Below are positions 24,345 through 33,982 of a DNA stretch of 41,600 nt, piece after piece; positions within the stretch are counted from its first letter, which is position 1, and each line of letters begins with the position of its first letter. This DNA is from an uncultured Collinsella sp. GTDB lineage: Bacteria > Actinomycetota > Coriobacteriia > Coriobacteriales > Coriobacteriaceae. The position numbers were made by a program, and so were the translations under genes. The stretch is from contig CAAEMX010000044.1 in NCBI GenBank assembly GCA_900757185.1, forward strand, positions 1-41,600. The letters run 5' to 3'. The notes below the pieces were generated by a model. That model was not told where the DNA came from. It saw only the letters and a list, made by a program, of their open reading frames with translations, and did not search any database.

Positions 24345-26291
24345 TTAGTTTTCGGATTGCTTTGCCGCCGCCTCGGCGCGCTCGGCATTCCATGCAACGA
24401 GCGCCTCGTGAACCGCTTTGGCGACATCGGCAGGAATGCCTCGAACTTCCGCGATCTCTTGCTCGCTCGCCGCGCGCAAACGCTTCATCGAGCCAAAATG
24501 GCGCATAAGGGCACGTTTTCTGGTGGGTCCCACGCCTGGAACGTCATCGAGTACCGAAACCGTCATGGCTTTATCGCGCAATTCGCGATGGAACGTGATG
24601 GCAAAACGGTGCGATTCATCGCGCACCTGTTTAATTAGATAGAGCGACGCGGACCCGGTCGGCAGCACGACGGGAGTCTCGTCCCAAGGCACGAAAACCT
24701 CCTCATCGGCCTTTGCCAAGCCACAAACTGGTATATCGAGCCCAAAAGCCTCAAGTTGCTTGATCGCAGCGGTCAATTGCGGCTTACCGCCATCGACAAC
24801 GAGCAAATCGGGGCGCGAGCCAAAGCGCTCGTCGGCCATGCGCTCGGGAGCATAACGTCGTCCCAAAACCTCGGACATCGACACGAAGTCGTTTGCCTCG
24901 TCCAATTCGGCCTGAATTTTAAAACGACGATACTGACTCTTGTCGGCGCGCCCGTTGGTAAACACCACCATCGAGGCGACCGTAAAGGTGCCATGAAGCG
25001 TAGAGATATCGAAGCACTCGATACGCAACGGCGGCGATGGCAGCGCCAACGCACTTTCGAGCTCCAGGAGCGCTTGATTGGTGCGGTCGTCAGCGTACCC
25101 CGTTCGCATCATGTAGCGCATGAGGGCATGGCGCGCATTTTTGGATGCCATATCGAGCAGACGGTGCTTTTCGCCACGCTGCGGCCTATGGAGATGGCAG
25201 GAACGCTCACGCTTGCCCGCAAGCCACTCCCCCAGCGCTTCCGCATCCTCAAGATCGACGGAAAGGTTGACCTCAGCTGGAATATCAGCCGTCTCGTCGT
25301 AATAGCGCTTAAGAAAGCCCGACTGGAGCTCTTCCTCGTCAACATCAAGACCCTTGTCGAGAATGAACTCGCAGGTGCGAACTGTTCGGCCCTCGCGAAC
25401 GACGAAGACGCAAGCGGCGGAGATGGTCTCCTCGCGATAGAAACCGATGACATCTATATCGACACTGGAGGGAAAAACGACTTGCTGACGATCGTCCAGA
25501 CCCCTGATGACCTCCAAACGACGTTTGACGCGTGCCGCGCGCTCAAAGTCGAGCGCCTCAGCGGCATCCGTCATCTCGGAGGTCAGCTCATCGACGACAT
25601 CCTTGCGATGGCCCGACAAAAAGCGCTCGACACGCTTGACGTTCTTGGCATAGTCTGCCGGGGAAATCGCGCCGACACACGCACCCGGGCCGCGCCCGAC
25701 ATGGTAGTCAAAGCAGGGGCGCCCGTTTTGCGCGCAAATCATATTGACGATGTCTTCCTCGCCCTTGTGGGACTCGACGATACGGCGACAACGACGCCAC
25801 TCCGCACAGGATGCGGAGCAGATGGGGATAACCTTGCGCAGCGTATCTATCGTCTCACGTGCCGCGCGGCTATCGGTATAAGGTCCAAAATAGCGCGTTC
25901 CCGGCTTATGACGCTCACGCGTGTATTTGATAGCGGGATACAGGTCGCCCTTTGTAATGGCGATAAAGGGGTAGCTCTTGTCATCCTTGAGGTCGACGTT
26001 AAAGTACGGATGGTACTGACCAATCAAATTGCGCTCGAGCACCAACGCCTCGTGCTCGGTCTCCACCACGATATAGTCAAAGCTCGCCACCAGCTGCATC
26101 ATAAGCGGGATCTTCTGGCGCTCGTCCTGCAGCGTCACGTACTGACGCATACGAGCGCGCAGGTTTTTCGCCTTGCCCACGTAGATGACATCGCCCTTGG
26201 CGTCTTTCCAAAGGTAGCAGCCGGGCTGCGTGGGAACGCGCGAAACCTGCTCGGCAAGCGTTGGAATGTTGTCGTGACCGGCCACGCGCAC
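24345..26291 (-). CDS. uvrC: Excinuclease ABC subunit C
   Basis: Makes both incisions around the lesion in nucleotide excision repair. The GIY-YIG nuclease domain is at the N-terminus (PGCYLWKDAKGDVIYVGKAKNLRARMRQY), the UVR domain around AAEALDFERAARVKRRLEVIRGL contacts UvrB, the RNase H-like nuclease domain includes IECFDISTLHGTFTVASMVVF and PDLLVVDGGKPQL, and the C-terminal HhH pair is at LDDVPGVGPTRKRALMRHFGS and AEVRGIPADVAKAVHEAL. A GTG at 26291 directly after the murJ stop gives 648 residues; a GTG at 26285 is an equally possible start. It is coupled to murJ. Confidence 0.94.
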   Translation of the reverse strand: MRVAGHDNIPTLAEQVSRVPTQPGCYLWKDAKGDVIYVGKAKNLRARMRQYVTLQDERQKIPLMMQLVASFDYIVVETEHEALVLERNLIGQYHPYFNVDLKDDKSYPFIAITKGDLYPAIKYTRERHKPGTRYFGPYTDSRAARETIDTLRKVIPICSASCAEWRRCRRIVESHKGEEDIVNMICAQNGRPCFDYHVGRGPGACVGAISPADYAKNVKRVERFLSGHRKDVVDELTSEMTDAAEALDFERAARVKRRLEVIRGLDDRQQVVFPSSVDIDVIGFYREETISAACVFVVREGRTVRTCEFILDKGLDVDEEELQSGFLKRYYDETADIPAEVNLSVDLEDAEALGEWLAGKRERSCHLHRPQRGEKHRLLDMASKNARHALMRYMMRTGYADDRTNQALLELESALALPSPPLRIECFDISTLHGTFTVASMVVFTNGRADKSQYRRFKIQAELDEANDFVSMSEVLGRRYAPERMADERFGSRPDLLVVDGGKPQLTAAIKQLEAFGLDIPVCGLAKADEEVFVPWDETPVVLPTGSASLYLIKQVRDESHRFAITFHRELRDKAMTVSVLDDVPGVGPTRKRALMRHFGSMKRLRAASEQEIAEVRGIPADVAKAVHEALVAWNAERAEAAAKQSEN

Positions 26292-27974
26292 CTACTTGCG
26301 ACGAAGCAGCGCCGAGACCTCGGGCATCTTAAGGATGACGGCAAGGCCAAAGGTAACAGCAAGCGAGACGACACCCGCAACGCAAACGTAGCCAAGAGTA
26401 ATCAGAATCGAGCCGCCAAGTGCCCCGACAAAGCGTTCAAGCGCCCACATGACGCCGGCGCCTGCGGCAGCACCCAGGCCACCGAGCAAAAGGCCAAAGA
26501 AACCGCCATGCAGGATGGATTTAACCTGAAGACCACGCAGGCGGCGACGCAGCCACCACAGCGAACAGCCGACCAAGATCACGTAGTCGACGACATACGA
26601 AAGCGCGATTGCCGGCATACCGAAGCCCAGCACAACGCCAAACAGCAGAACCGAGCCGGCCTGGCCGATGGCGGAATACAGGCAATAGCGGCTATAGGGC
26701 TTCATGTCGAGCAAGGCAGAGAAGCTCTTCTGCATCAGCACGACCACGCCGTAGAGCGGCAGCGAGAACGCCAGGTAGACAAGGAACTCGGACACCAGCG
26801 CCACACCGGACTCATCGAACTTGCCAGCGCAGTAGATCATGTTGAGCGGACGCGCGAAGACAATCAGGTACAGCGCGAACGGAACCAGGAAGAACAGCAT
26901 CTGGGCGACGCCACGCGAAATGCCCGTGCGAACGCTGTCGTAATCCTTCTCCTGTGCGTCGTGAGAGAGCTCGGTATAGAGCGCCGTCGAAAGCGAGGCG
27001 GCAATCAGCGCGTAGGGCAGCGTGTACCACAGGCGCGCATAGGCGATGACGGAAGGACCAGTCTCGGGCTGGACCACCAGCGCAGCAGCGTTGGTGATAG
27101 AAGTCGAGACAAACATGCACACCGTGGCGAGCAGCGTCGGGATACCGAGCGCAATCGTCTGGCGCAGTGCGGGGTCCTTAAAGTCGATATGGATATGGGG
27201 ATGCACGCCGTGCTTGCCAAGCGCGGGGATCTGACATGCCATCTGAACAAAGACACCGAGGGTCGTACCGGCCGCAATCAAGATGATGCCGGCACGTTCG
27301 CCAAACTGTGCGGACACGGGCGCAAAGCCCATAAAGCTCGCAATGACGATCACATTGTTGAGGACCGGGGCAAACGTCGACCAGAAGTAGTCGCGGTGTG
27401 CGTTGAGGACGCCCGAAAACACCGAGCCCAAACCATAAAACAGAATCTGGATGGCAAAGAAACGGAACATGAACGCAGCGGTATCCATGCTGCCGCCGTC
27501 ACCCGAAAGGAACGATTGCGTCCAGATAAAGCCCGGGGCGAACACGGTCCCCAGCAACGAAATGCCACCCAGCACCAATAGCAGAATACCGAGCAGGTTG
27601 CCCACGTACTCGTTAGAGGCCTCGCGACCCTGCTCACGCCTCACGCCCATGTACACGGGCAAAAACGCCGTCACGAGCATGCCGCCCATCACGAGTTCGT
27701 AGAGCATATTGGGCAGGTTGTTGGCGACCTGATAGGAAGACGAGAGCAGCGACATGCCGATAGCGGCCGCCATTGCCCACGTGCGGATAAAACCGGTGAC
27801 GCGAGACACGATGGTCAGGATGGTCATAAGCCCGGCGGAACGACCAACCGTGGAGTAGTCCGACGAGCCCATGTCGTCAGTGTCGTCTCGCGACGAAGAA
27901 GCTTCGGATGAGGGTGTCTGAGGCGCAGATTCTTTTGCAAAATGAGCTCCGCACTTCAATTCTTCCTGCGGCAT
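26292..27974 (-). CDS. murJ: Lipid II flippase MurJ (MviN family)
   Basis: Moves lipid II across the membrane for peptidoglycan synthesis. The 560 residues have a polar, Ser/Asp-rich N-terminal extension of about 45 residues and then about 14 membrane segments of the MviN/MATE-like fold. Typical stretches are ILTIVSRVTGFIRTWAMAAAIG, NNLPNMLYELVMGGMLVTAFLPVY and VLNAHRDYFWSTFAPVLNN. A shorter start at the internal Met35 (MGSSDYSTVG) is possible. It starts 3 bp after the ybaK stop and is followed directly by uvrC. Confidence 0.93.
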   Translation of the reverse strand: MPQEELKCGAHFAKESAPQTPSSEASSSRDDTDDMGSSDYSTVGRSAGLMTILTIVSRVTGFIRTWAMAAAIGMSLLSSSYQVANNLPNMLYELVMGGMLVTAFLPVYMGVRREQGREASNEYVGNLLGILLLVLGGISLLGTVFAPGFIWTQSFLSGDGGSMDTAAFMFRFFAIQILFYGLGSVFSGVLNAHRDYFWSTFAPVLNNVIVIASFMGFAPVSAQFGERAGIILIAAGTTLGVFVQMACQIPALGKHGVHPHIHIDFKDPALRQTIALGIPTLLATVCMFVSTSITNAAALVVQPETGPSVIAYARLWYTLPYALIAASLSTALYTELSHDAQEKDYDSVRTGISRGVAQMLFFLVPFALYLIVFARPLNMIYCAGKFDESGVALVSEFLVYLAFSLPLYGVVVLMQKSFSALLDMKPYSRYCLYSAIGQAGSVLLFGVVLGFGMPAIALSYVVDYVILVGCSLWWLRRRLRGLQVKSILHGGFFGLLLGGLGAAAGAGVMWALERFVGALGGSILITLGYVCVAGVVSLAVTFGLAVILKMPEVSALLRRK

Positions 27975-27977
27975 CGC

Positions 27978-28478
27978 TCAGTCCTCTCTCGTAATCGGGG
28001 CGACCGTCGCCCCGCAAAATGCAATTAAATCATCAGGTGCAAGCTCAAGCTGATAACCACGCTTGCCTCCCGAAATAAAAATGGTATCCCAAAGGACACA
28101 TGTCTCATCAATGAGCGTCCGGTAGCGTTTTTTCATACCGACCGGACTGCAGCCGCCGCGAACGTAGCCAGTCGCCGCAAGCAAATCCTTCACATGCACC
28201 ATGGCCAAGGACTTCTCCCCCGCGGCACGCGCGGCGGACTTTAGATCGAGCTCGTCGGCAACAGGGATGCAGCACACGACGTGGTCGTTGGACGGCGTCA
28301 CGCAGACCAAGGTCTTAAATCCTTGTCCGGGCTCCTCGCCAAGCTGCTCCGAAATCGCGACCCCCAGGCCCGCCGACTCATCACCATCGTCTTCGTACGT
28401 ATGTAGAACATAGGAAATGCCGGCGCTTTCCAGCTCGCGCATCGCATTGGTTTTTGGCGTCTTTACAGCCTTTGCCAT
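27978..28478 (-). CDS. ybaK: Cys-tRNA(Pro)/Cys-tRNA(Cys) deacylase, YbaK/EbsC family
   Basis: Hydrolyses mischarged Cys-tRNA(Pro). The start at 28478 with AAAGGA upstream gives 166 residues, the family size. GFKTLVCV carries the probable catalytic Lys55, and ATGYVRGGCSPVGMKKRY is the family signature. Further in-frame codons upstream lack a binding site. First gene of ybaK-murJ-uvrC. Confidence 0.92.
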   Translation of the reverse strand: MAKAVKTPKTNAMRELESAGISYVLHTYEDDGDESAGLGVAISEQLGEEPGQGFKTLVCVTPSNDHVVCCIPVADELDLKSAARAAGEKSLAMVHVKDLLAATGYVRGGCSPVGMKKRYRTLIDETCVLWDTIFISGGKRGYQLELAPDDLIAFCGATVAPITRED

Positions 28479-28559
28479 GGCATATCCTTTCCCTCGCATT
28501 CGGACGCAAGGATTAAGTATATGTCCAATTCGGCTGCATACGTCACTTCGACACAGCAA

Positions 28560-28590
28560 GCGCCATCGAATCACAAGGAGTCGATGGCGC
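28560..28590 (-). terminator. Stem-loop after uvrA
   Basis: GCGCCATCGA (28560-28569) and TCGATGGCGC (28581-28590) form a perfect 10-bp stem with an 11-base loop, about 20 bases after the uvrA stop. The minus-strand sequence behind it (TTGCTGTG) is not a T-run, so termination may be incomplete. Confidence 0.6.
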
Positions 28591-28610
28591 CCATAAACTG
28601 AATCGCCTAT

Positions 28611-31490
28611 TTATTGAGCATCAAGTTGAGCCTGACGCGCCCGGTCACGCCTGAGCAACGGCGCCAAAAACTTGCCCGTATAACTCTGCGGACAGTCCGC
28701 AACCTGCTCCGGTGTGCCCGAAACCACGACGGTTCCGCCGCCGTTACCGCCCTCGGGGCCCATATCGATCAGGCGGTCGGCAACCTTGATGACATCAAGG
28801 TTGTGTTCAATCACCAGCACCGTGTTGCCCGCATCGACCAAGCGCTGCAGCACATCGAGCAGCTGGCGGACGTCCTCAAAATGAAGGCCGGTCGTCGGCT
28901 CATCCAAAATATAGAACGTCTTGCCCGTCTGGCGTCGATGAAGCTCCTTGGCGAGCTTCACACGCTGCGCCTCGCCGCCCGAGAGCGTCGTAGCGGGCTG
29001 GCCCAGGCTCACGTAGCCCAAGCCTACATCGTACAGCGTCTGGAGCTTGCGCTTAATCTGCGGGATATTCCCAAAGAAGGCCAGTGCCTCGGTGACGCTC
29101 ATGTCGAGCACGTCCGAGATGGTCTTACCACGGTAGGTGACCTCAAGCGTCTCGCGGTTATAGCGTTTGCCGCCGCAGACCTCACAGGGGACATAGATAT
29201 CGGGAAGGAAGTGCATCTCGATCTTAATTTGTCCGTCGCCCTTGCATGCTTCGCAGCGACCGCCGCTCACGTTAAAGGAGAAACGTCCCGGCGAGTAGCC
29301 GCGCGCCTTCGACTCCGGCGTACTCGCAAACAGCGCGCGAAGATCATCCCACAGGCCAATGTACGTAGCAGGGTTGGAACGCGGCGTGCGGCCAATCGGC
29401 GACTGGTCGATATCGATAACCTTATCGATACACTCGATGCCCTCGATTTTCTTATACGGACCCACAGGGCGCGTCGAACGGTGAATGGCATTCGTAAGGG
29501 CAGGTGCGATAGTGTCGGTAACCAGGGAGCTCTTACCCGATCCCGACACGCCGGTAACGACCGTAAGCGTACCAAACTCGATCTTGGCGGTAACGTTTTT
29601 GAGGTTGTTGGCGCGGGCGCCCGTGATCTTAAGGCAGCCGCGACCGGGCTTGCGGCGCTCATCGGGAACCCGGATCATTCGTTTGCCGGTCAGATAAGCG
29701 CCCGTCATCGACTCGGGACACGCCATGATATCGGCAGGCGTTCCCGCCGCGACTACGTGTCCGCCGTTCACGCCCGCGCCGGGGCCCATGTCGATCACAT
29801 AGTCGGCAGCACGAATCGTATCCTCATCATGCTCGACGACGATGACGGTATTGCCGATATCGCGTAGGCGCTCAAGCGTCTTGATCAGGCGCTCGTTATC
29901 GCGCTGATGGAGGCCAATCGATGGCTCGTCCAAAATGTACAGGACACCCATGAGGCCGGCGCCGATCTGCGTTGCCAGGCGAATGCGCTGGGCCTCGCCT
30001 CCGGAAAGCGTCGCCGAGGCACGATCGAGGGTCAGATAGTCGAGTCCGACATCGACCAGAAAACGCAGGCGCTCCAGGATTTCCTTGACGATGCGTCCGC
30101 CGATAAACTGTTGGCGCTCGGTGAGTTCCAGGCCCTCAAAAAACTCGAGCGACTCACGGCACGACAGACAACAAACCTCGTAAATGGACTTGCCGCCCAC
30201 GGTGACGGCGAGCATCTCGGGGCGCAAACGAGCGCCGTGGCAGCTCGAGCACGGCTCCTCGCGGATGTACTTCTCCAAGCGCGCCTTGGTGTTCTCATTC
30301 GTCGTCTCGGTATAGCGCTCGTACAGGATATTGCGCACACCCGAGAACTTGGTGTCCCACTGGCTGCGGCGCCCATCGAGCTTTTGATAGTCGACCGAAA
30401 TCTTCTGGTCGCCCATGCCGTCTAAAAACGCACGACACACCCGCGGAGGCAGATCCTCCCACGGCGTATCGACGCTCACCTTAAAGTGTTTGCAGACCGC
30501 AGCGAAAATCTGCGGATAGTAGTTAGAGTTGCCAAACAGGCTGCCAAAGACCCCGTCGGCGATCGACTTCGAGGGGTCTTCGATTAGGGCCTCGGCATCG
30601 ACCGTCTTCTTAAAGCCCAGGCCATCGCACTCGGGGCACGCGCCATAGGGCGCGTTGAACGAGAAATCACGCGGCTGCAGGTCATCGATGGAGTGTCCAT
30701 GCTCCGGGCACGCTAACGCCAGCGAATACTCCAGCAACTCGCCTTCGGTCCCCTCGGGAGCGTCGCGGTCGGGCAGCAAGTATACGTTCACATTGCCGTG
30801 CGCCAGCGCAGTCGCCTGTTCAACGGACTCGGCAATACGGCCCAGCGAGTTCTCGCGAATCACGATGCGGTCGACCACGACCTCGATATCGTGCTTGAAT
30901 TTCTTATCCAAATCGATAGGGTCATCAAGCGAGCGAACCTCGCCGTCGACACGCACGCGGCTAAAGCCCTCGGCGCGAAGGTCCTCAAACAGCTTGGTGT
31001 ACTCGCCTTTTCGCCCGCGCACCACCGGTGCCAGCACAAACGCGCGGCGGCCCTCCCCCGCCGCCAGGACCTTATCGGCGACCTGGTCGGTCGTCTGGCG
31101 CTCAATGACGCGGCCGCATTCGGGACAGTGCGGGGTGCCCACACGGGCGAACAGCAGACGCAGATAGTCATAAATCTCGGTTACGGTGCCAACCGTCGAG
31201 CGAGGGTTTTTAGATGTCGTCTTTTGGTCGATCGACACCGCCGGCGAAAGGCCGTCGATTGAATCCAAGTCGGGTTTGTCCATCTGGCCCAAGAACTGGC
31301 GCGCATAACTCGAAAGGCTCTCGACGTATCGACGCTGGCCCTCGGCATAGATAGTGTCGAATGCCAGCGAACTCTTGCCCGAGCCAGAAAGACCGGTAAT
31401 GACCACGAGTTGGTCACGCGGAATGGAAACATCGATATCACGGAGGTTGTGCTCACGAGCGCCGCGAATAACGATAGAGGAATCAGACAT
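28611..31490 (-). CDS. uvrA: Excinuclease ABC subunit A
   Basis: Damage-recognition ATPase of nucleotide excision repair. The start at 31490 with AGGAGC upstream gives 959 residues, close to the usual 940-960. The first ABC half has Walker A GLSGSGKSS (about 33-41), zinc-type motif CPEHGHSIDDLQ...GACPECDGLGF and a signature at ATLSGGEAQRIRLA. The second half has GVSGSGKSSLV, the zinc finger GRCEACKGDGQIKIEM...CEVCGGKRYN, and TLSGGEAQRVKLAKEL. It is transcribed alone, divergent from the LTA-synthase-like gene, and a LexA-box-like site lies upstream. Confidence 0.97.
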   Translation of the reverse strand: MSDSSIVIRGAREHNLRDIDVSIPRDQLVVITGLSGSGKSSLAFDTIYAEGQRRYVESLSSYARQFLGQMDKPDLDSIDGLSPAVSIDQKTTSKNPRSTVGTVTEIYDYLRLLFARVGTPHCPECGRVIERQTTDQVADKVLAAGEGRRAFVLAPVVRGRKGEYTKLFEDLRAEGFSRVRVDGEVRSLDDPIDLDKKFKHDIEVVVDRIVIRENSLGRIAESVEQATALAHGNVNVYLLPDRDAPEGTEGELLEYSLALACPEHGHSIDDLQPRDFSFNAPYGACPECDGLGFKKTVDAEALIEDPSKSIADGVFGSLFGNSNYYPQIFAAVCKHFKVSVDTPWEDLPPRVCRAFLDGMGDQKISVDYQKLDGRRSQWDTKFSGVRNILYERYTETTNENTKARLEKYIREEPCSSCHGARLRPEMLAVTVGGKSIYEVCCLSCRESLEFFEGLELTERQQFIGGRIVKEILERLRFLVDVGLDYLTLDRASATLSGGEAQRIRLATQIGAGLMGVLYILDEPSIGLHQRDNERLIKTLERLRDIGNTVIVVEHDEDTIRAADYVIDMGPGAGVNGGHVVAAGTPADIMACPESMTGAYLTGKRMIRVPDERRKPGRGCLKITGARANNLKNVTAKIEFGTLTVVTGVSGSGKSSLVTDTIAPALTNAIHRSTRPVGPYKKIEGIECIDKVIDIDQSPIGRTPRSNPATYIGLWDDLRALFASTPESKARGYSPGRFSFNVSGGRCEACKGDGQIKIEMHFLPDIYVPCEVCGGKRYNRETLEVTYRGKTISDVLDMSVTEALAFFGNIPQIKRKLQTLYDVGLGYVSLGQPATTLSGGEAQRVKLAKELHRRQTGKTFYILDEPTTGLHFEDVRQLLDVLQRLVDAGNTVLVIEHNLDVIKVADRLIDMGPEGGNGGGTVVVSGTPEQVADCPQSYTGKFLAPLLRRDRARQAQLDAQ

Positions 31491-31551
31491 GGAAGCTCCT
31501 TGCCTCCTATTGCATCGAATCATACTGCCGATGAGTTTAGCGCACTCGACG

Positions 31552-31565
31552 CGCACAGATGTTCG
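31552..31565. promoter_or_regulatory. LexA-box-like site between uvrA and the LTA-synthase-like gene
   Basis: CGCACAGATGTTCG differs at one position from the Gram-positive LexA consensus CGAACnnnnGTTCG. It lies 62-75 bp before the uvrA start in the divergent intergenic region, where SOS control of uvrA would be expected. A single near-match of this length can arise by chance. Confidence 0.4.
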
Positions 31566-31683
31566 TAATACAAGATTCGCAGACCTTTAGCTTTGCGTAT
31601 CGGGCGCTTTGTTTCTCGAAATGCCGTGGAAAGGTTACAGTAATCTAATACTGAACTTAATTTGCTGTACCAGAGGAACGTCC

Positions 31684-33837
31684 ATGACCGAAGATATCCC
31701 CCTTGAAATCACTTCGAGCGACATGGCCAATCTGCCCATATTCATCGCCGTCCTTATCGTGGCCGCCGTCGTCGTGCGCGTGTATTTTTCAATCAAACGC
31801 AACGAAAAGCCACCCATTGCCCGCGTCTTTTGGTGCGCGACGCTCCTCATCCCGCTCGGCGTGGTAGCTGCATGGATTACGAATCAATCGCTCGTAAATG
31901 AGGGCAGCTCCCTATGGGTCCTTTCTTATTCGGCGCTCGGTGCTGCCGCCGTCATGCTTCTTGTCGAGCCCTTGGTTTCGGGACTTATCGACCAAACCGA
32001 CCTTGCGACGGGAACGGTTGCCTGTATTTGCCTCGACATCCTTGTCATCGCCGCTGTTTCAGCGCTCTCGTTCGTTTCAATCGAAATTGCCTGCAACGAA
32101 ACGTTCTATCGCATTCCCGCCAACTCATTCGGGTTTTCCGTCGGGTTGCTCGCGACGGTTCTGCTCTCCCTTTATTTGCTGGGACAGCGTCATGGAGGCG
32201 TCATGGTCCTCGTGCCCGTCGTCTGTTGCGTCCTTGGCATTGCCGAGCACTTCGTCATAACGTTTAAAGGCGAAGCCATCCTGCCAAGCGATATCTTGGC
32301 CCTTGGCACCGCAATGGAAGTGAGCGAGGGATACGAGTTTACCTTTACCGCCGGAATCGTAACCTCTCTCGCCCTGCTGGAGATTTCCCTGGGGCTTCTT
32401 TCGCTCATCCGACCGCGAAAGCTCCGTACGCCCACCCATGTCTTCCCCGCTATCGCCGCTAACCTCTGTGCTTTTCTGCTAGTGACCGTTGTGGGGCTCT
32501 CAGGCTTTTCCAACATCGACTTGGAGCAGGCGCTGGATTTTGGATTTGACCGTTGGCAGCCCATCACCACGTATGCGTCTCAGGGTTTTATCACTTCGTT
32601 CACCGAAATGGTCAACGAGTTGCCCATTGAGAAGCCCGAAGACTATACGCCCGATGAGGCGCAGAGCATCGAGCAGGAGCTCGCCGCCGTCTACGACAGC
32701 ACATATGGCTCGAGCGAACAGCGCGCGGCGGCCGTTGCCCAGTTCAATGAAATCAAGCCGACGATTGTTGCCGTCATGAACGAGAGTTTTAGCGACCTTT
32801 CGTGCTTTGAGCAGCTCCAGGCGGCCGGGTACTCCGGCCCCGCATTCTACAACTCGCTTCCCGACACACTTGTTCGCGGCACCATGCTCGCTTCGGTCGC
32901 CGGTGGCGGAACGGCGAACTCCGAATTCGAATTTTTGACCGGAGCGACAACGGCCTTTGTCGGATTAGGCAAGATCCCCTATCAGCTGTATCAGATGAAT
33001 GGCGTAAACAGCCTGGCAAAGGACCTTAAAGAGCTTGGGTATACCACTACCGCTATGCACCCGCAAAACCCCGTCAACTACCATCGAGATAAAATCTATC
33101 AGCAGCTGGGCTTTGGAGACTTTCTTTCAATCGGCGATTTCGAAGGTGCGCCCTATTACCATGCCGGCGTATGCGACTACGCCACCTACGACAAGATACT
33201 CGACCTGCTTAGAACCGACGAAGCGCCGCAGTTCATCTTTGACGTCACGATGCAAAATCACGGCGGCTACGACTATGGCACCGTTCCCGCCGAAGAGCTG
33301 ACAAACTATTGGGTCGAGGGAGCCAGCGAAGGCGCCAACAGCGCGCTCAACACCTATCTCACCTGCATCAACGCATCCGACCGGGACCTCGAGTACTTTA
33401 TCAACGAGCTCCGCAACATCGGCAGACCGGTTGTTCTTGTCTTTTTTGGCGACCATCAGCCGAGCGCCGCAACGACTCTCAACGACGAGCTGTACCCTCA
33501 GGAAGATACGGCAAGCCACGCTTTCCGTATCTATCAGTCGACATATCTCGTCTGGGCTAACTATGAGATCGCCGGCAATACCGAGCTCAACGTCTACGAC
33601 ACCGTCGGGGCAAACGAGATTGCAGCCATTACCCTTAATAAGATCGGCGCCCCGCTCACAAATTACCAAAAGGCCCTGCTTGCGACAAGGTCAGATGTGC
33701 CCACCATCAATGTCGCCGGCTATCTCGGTGCCGACGGGCTGCGCTACGACTTGGAATCGGAAGACAGCCCCTACGCCTCGACGATCGACAAGCTGCAGCG
33801 CATGCAATACCTCGAGTTCGCCAGCAAAGTTCAGTAA
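31684..33837 (+). CDS. LTA synthase / sulfatase-like membrane phosphotransferase
   Basis: Membrane protein with an extracytoplasmic sulfatase-fold domain like LtaS, which transfers glycerol phosphate to cell-wall or lipid acceptors. The start at 31684 with AGAGGA upstream gives 717 residues. About 7-8 membrane segments fill residues 15-275, more than the five usual for LtaS. The catalytic domain follows: Glu367 in VAVMNESFSDL, nucleophile Thr410 in AGGGTANSEFEFLTG, MQNHGGYD (His526), and FFGDHQPS (Asp590-His591), matching the LtaS metal and nucleophile pattern. The polymer made and the donor are not known. It is a single gene on the plus strand. Confidence 0.82.
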   Translation: MTEDIPLEITSSDMANLPIFIAVLIVAAVVVRVYFSIKRNEKPPIARVFWCATLLIPLGVVAAWITNQSLVNEGSSLWVLSYSALGAAAVMLLVEPLVSGLIDQTDLATGTVACICLDILVIAAVSALSFVSIEIACNETFYRIPANSFGFSVGLLATVLLSLYLLGQRHGGVMVLVPVVCCVLGIAEHFVITFKGEAILPSDILALGTAMEVSEGYEFTFTAGIVTSLALLEISLGLLSLIRPRKLRTPTHVFPAIAANLCAFLLVTVVGLSGFSNIDLEQALDFGFDRWQPITTYASQGFITSFTEMVNELPIEKPEDYTPDEAQSIEQELAAVYDSTYGSSEQRAAAVAQFNEIKPTIVAVMNESFSDLSCFEQLQAAGYSGPAFYNSLPDTLVRGTMLASVAGGGTANSEFEFLTGATTAFVGLGKIPYQLYQMNGVNSLAKDLKELGYTTTAMHPQNPVNYHRDKIYQQLGFGDFLSIGDFEGAPYYHAGVCDYATYDKILDLLRTDEAPQFIFDVTMQNHGGYDYGTVPAEELTNYWVEGASEGANSALNTYLTCINASDRDLEYFINELRNIGRPVVLVFFGDHQPSAATTLNDELYPQEDTASHAFRIYQSTYLVWANYEIAGNTELNVYDTVGANEIAAITLNKIGAPLTNYQKALLATRSDVPTINVAGYLGADGLRYDLESEDSPYASTIDKLQRMQYLEFASKVQ

Positions 33838-33921
33838 GCCCGCCCATTCGCTTGGGCCCATCGTATTGCAAGCACGCTCGGCCCAAACGCATCGCAAATG
33901 ACTCCCGCTCGCAAACGAGGG

Positions 33922-33927
33922 TACAAT
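33922..33927 (+). promoter_or_regulatory. Possible -10 element of mrp
   Basis: TACAAT about 56 bases before the mrp ATG resembles a -10 box. The expected -35 position shows no good match, so the promoter assignment is weak. Confidence 0.3.
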
Positions 33928-33982
33928 GACGCTCGTGTCACATCGCGGGGCCCCGGCCCCAGCATATACAAAGGAGTCATAC

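Noticed and set aside
24756..27581. Plus-strand open frame of 941 codons opposite uvrC and murJ
   Set aside because: Antisense shadow; the minus-strand frames carry clear conserved domains over the same bases.
33852..33887. TTGGGCC/GGCCCAA stem after the LTA-like gene as terminator
   Set aside because: The loop of over 20 bases and the lack of a T-run make it unconvincing.
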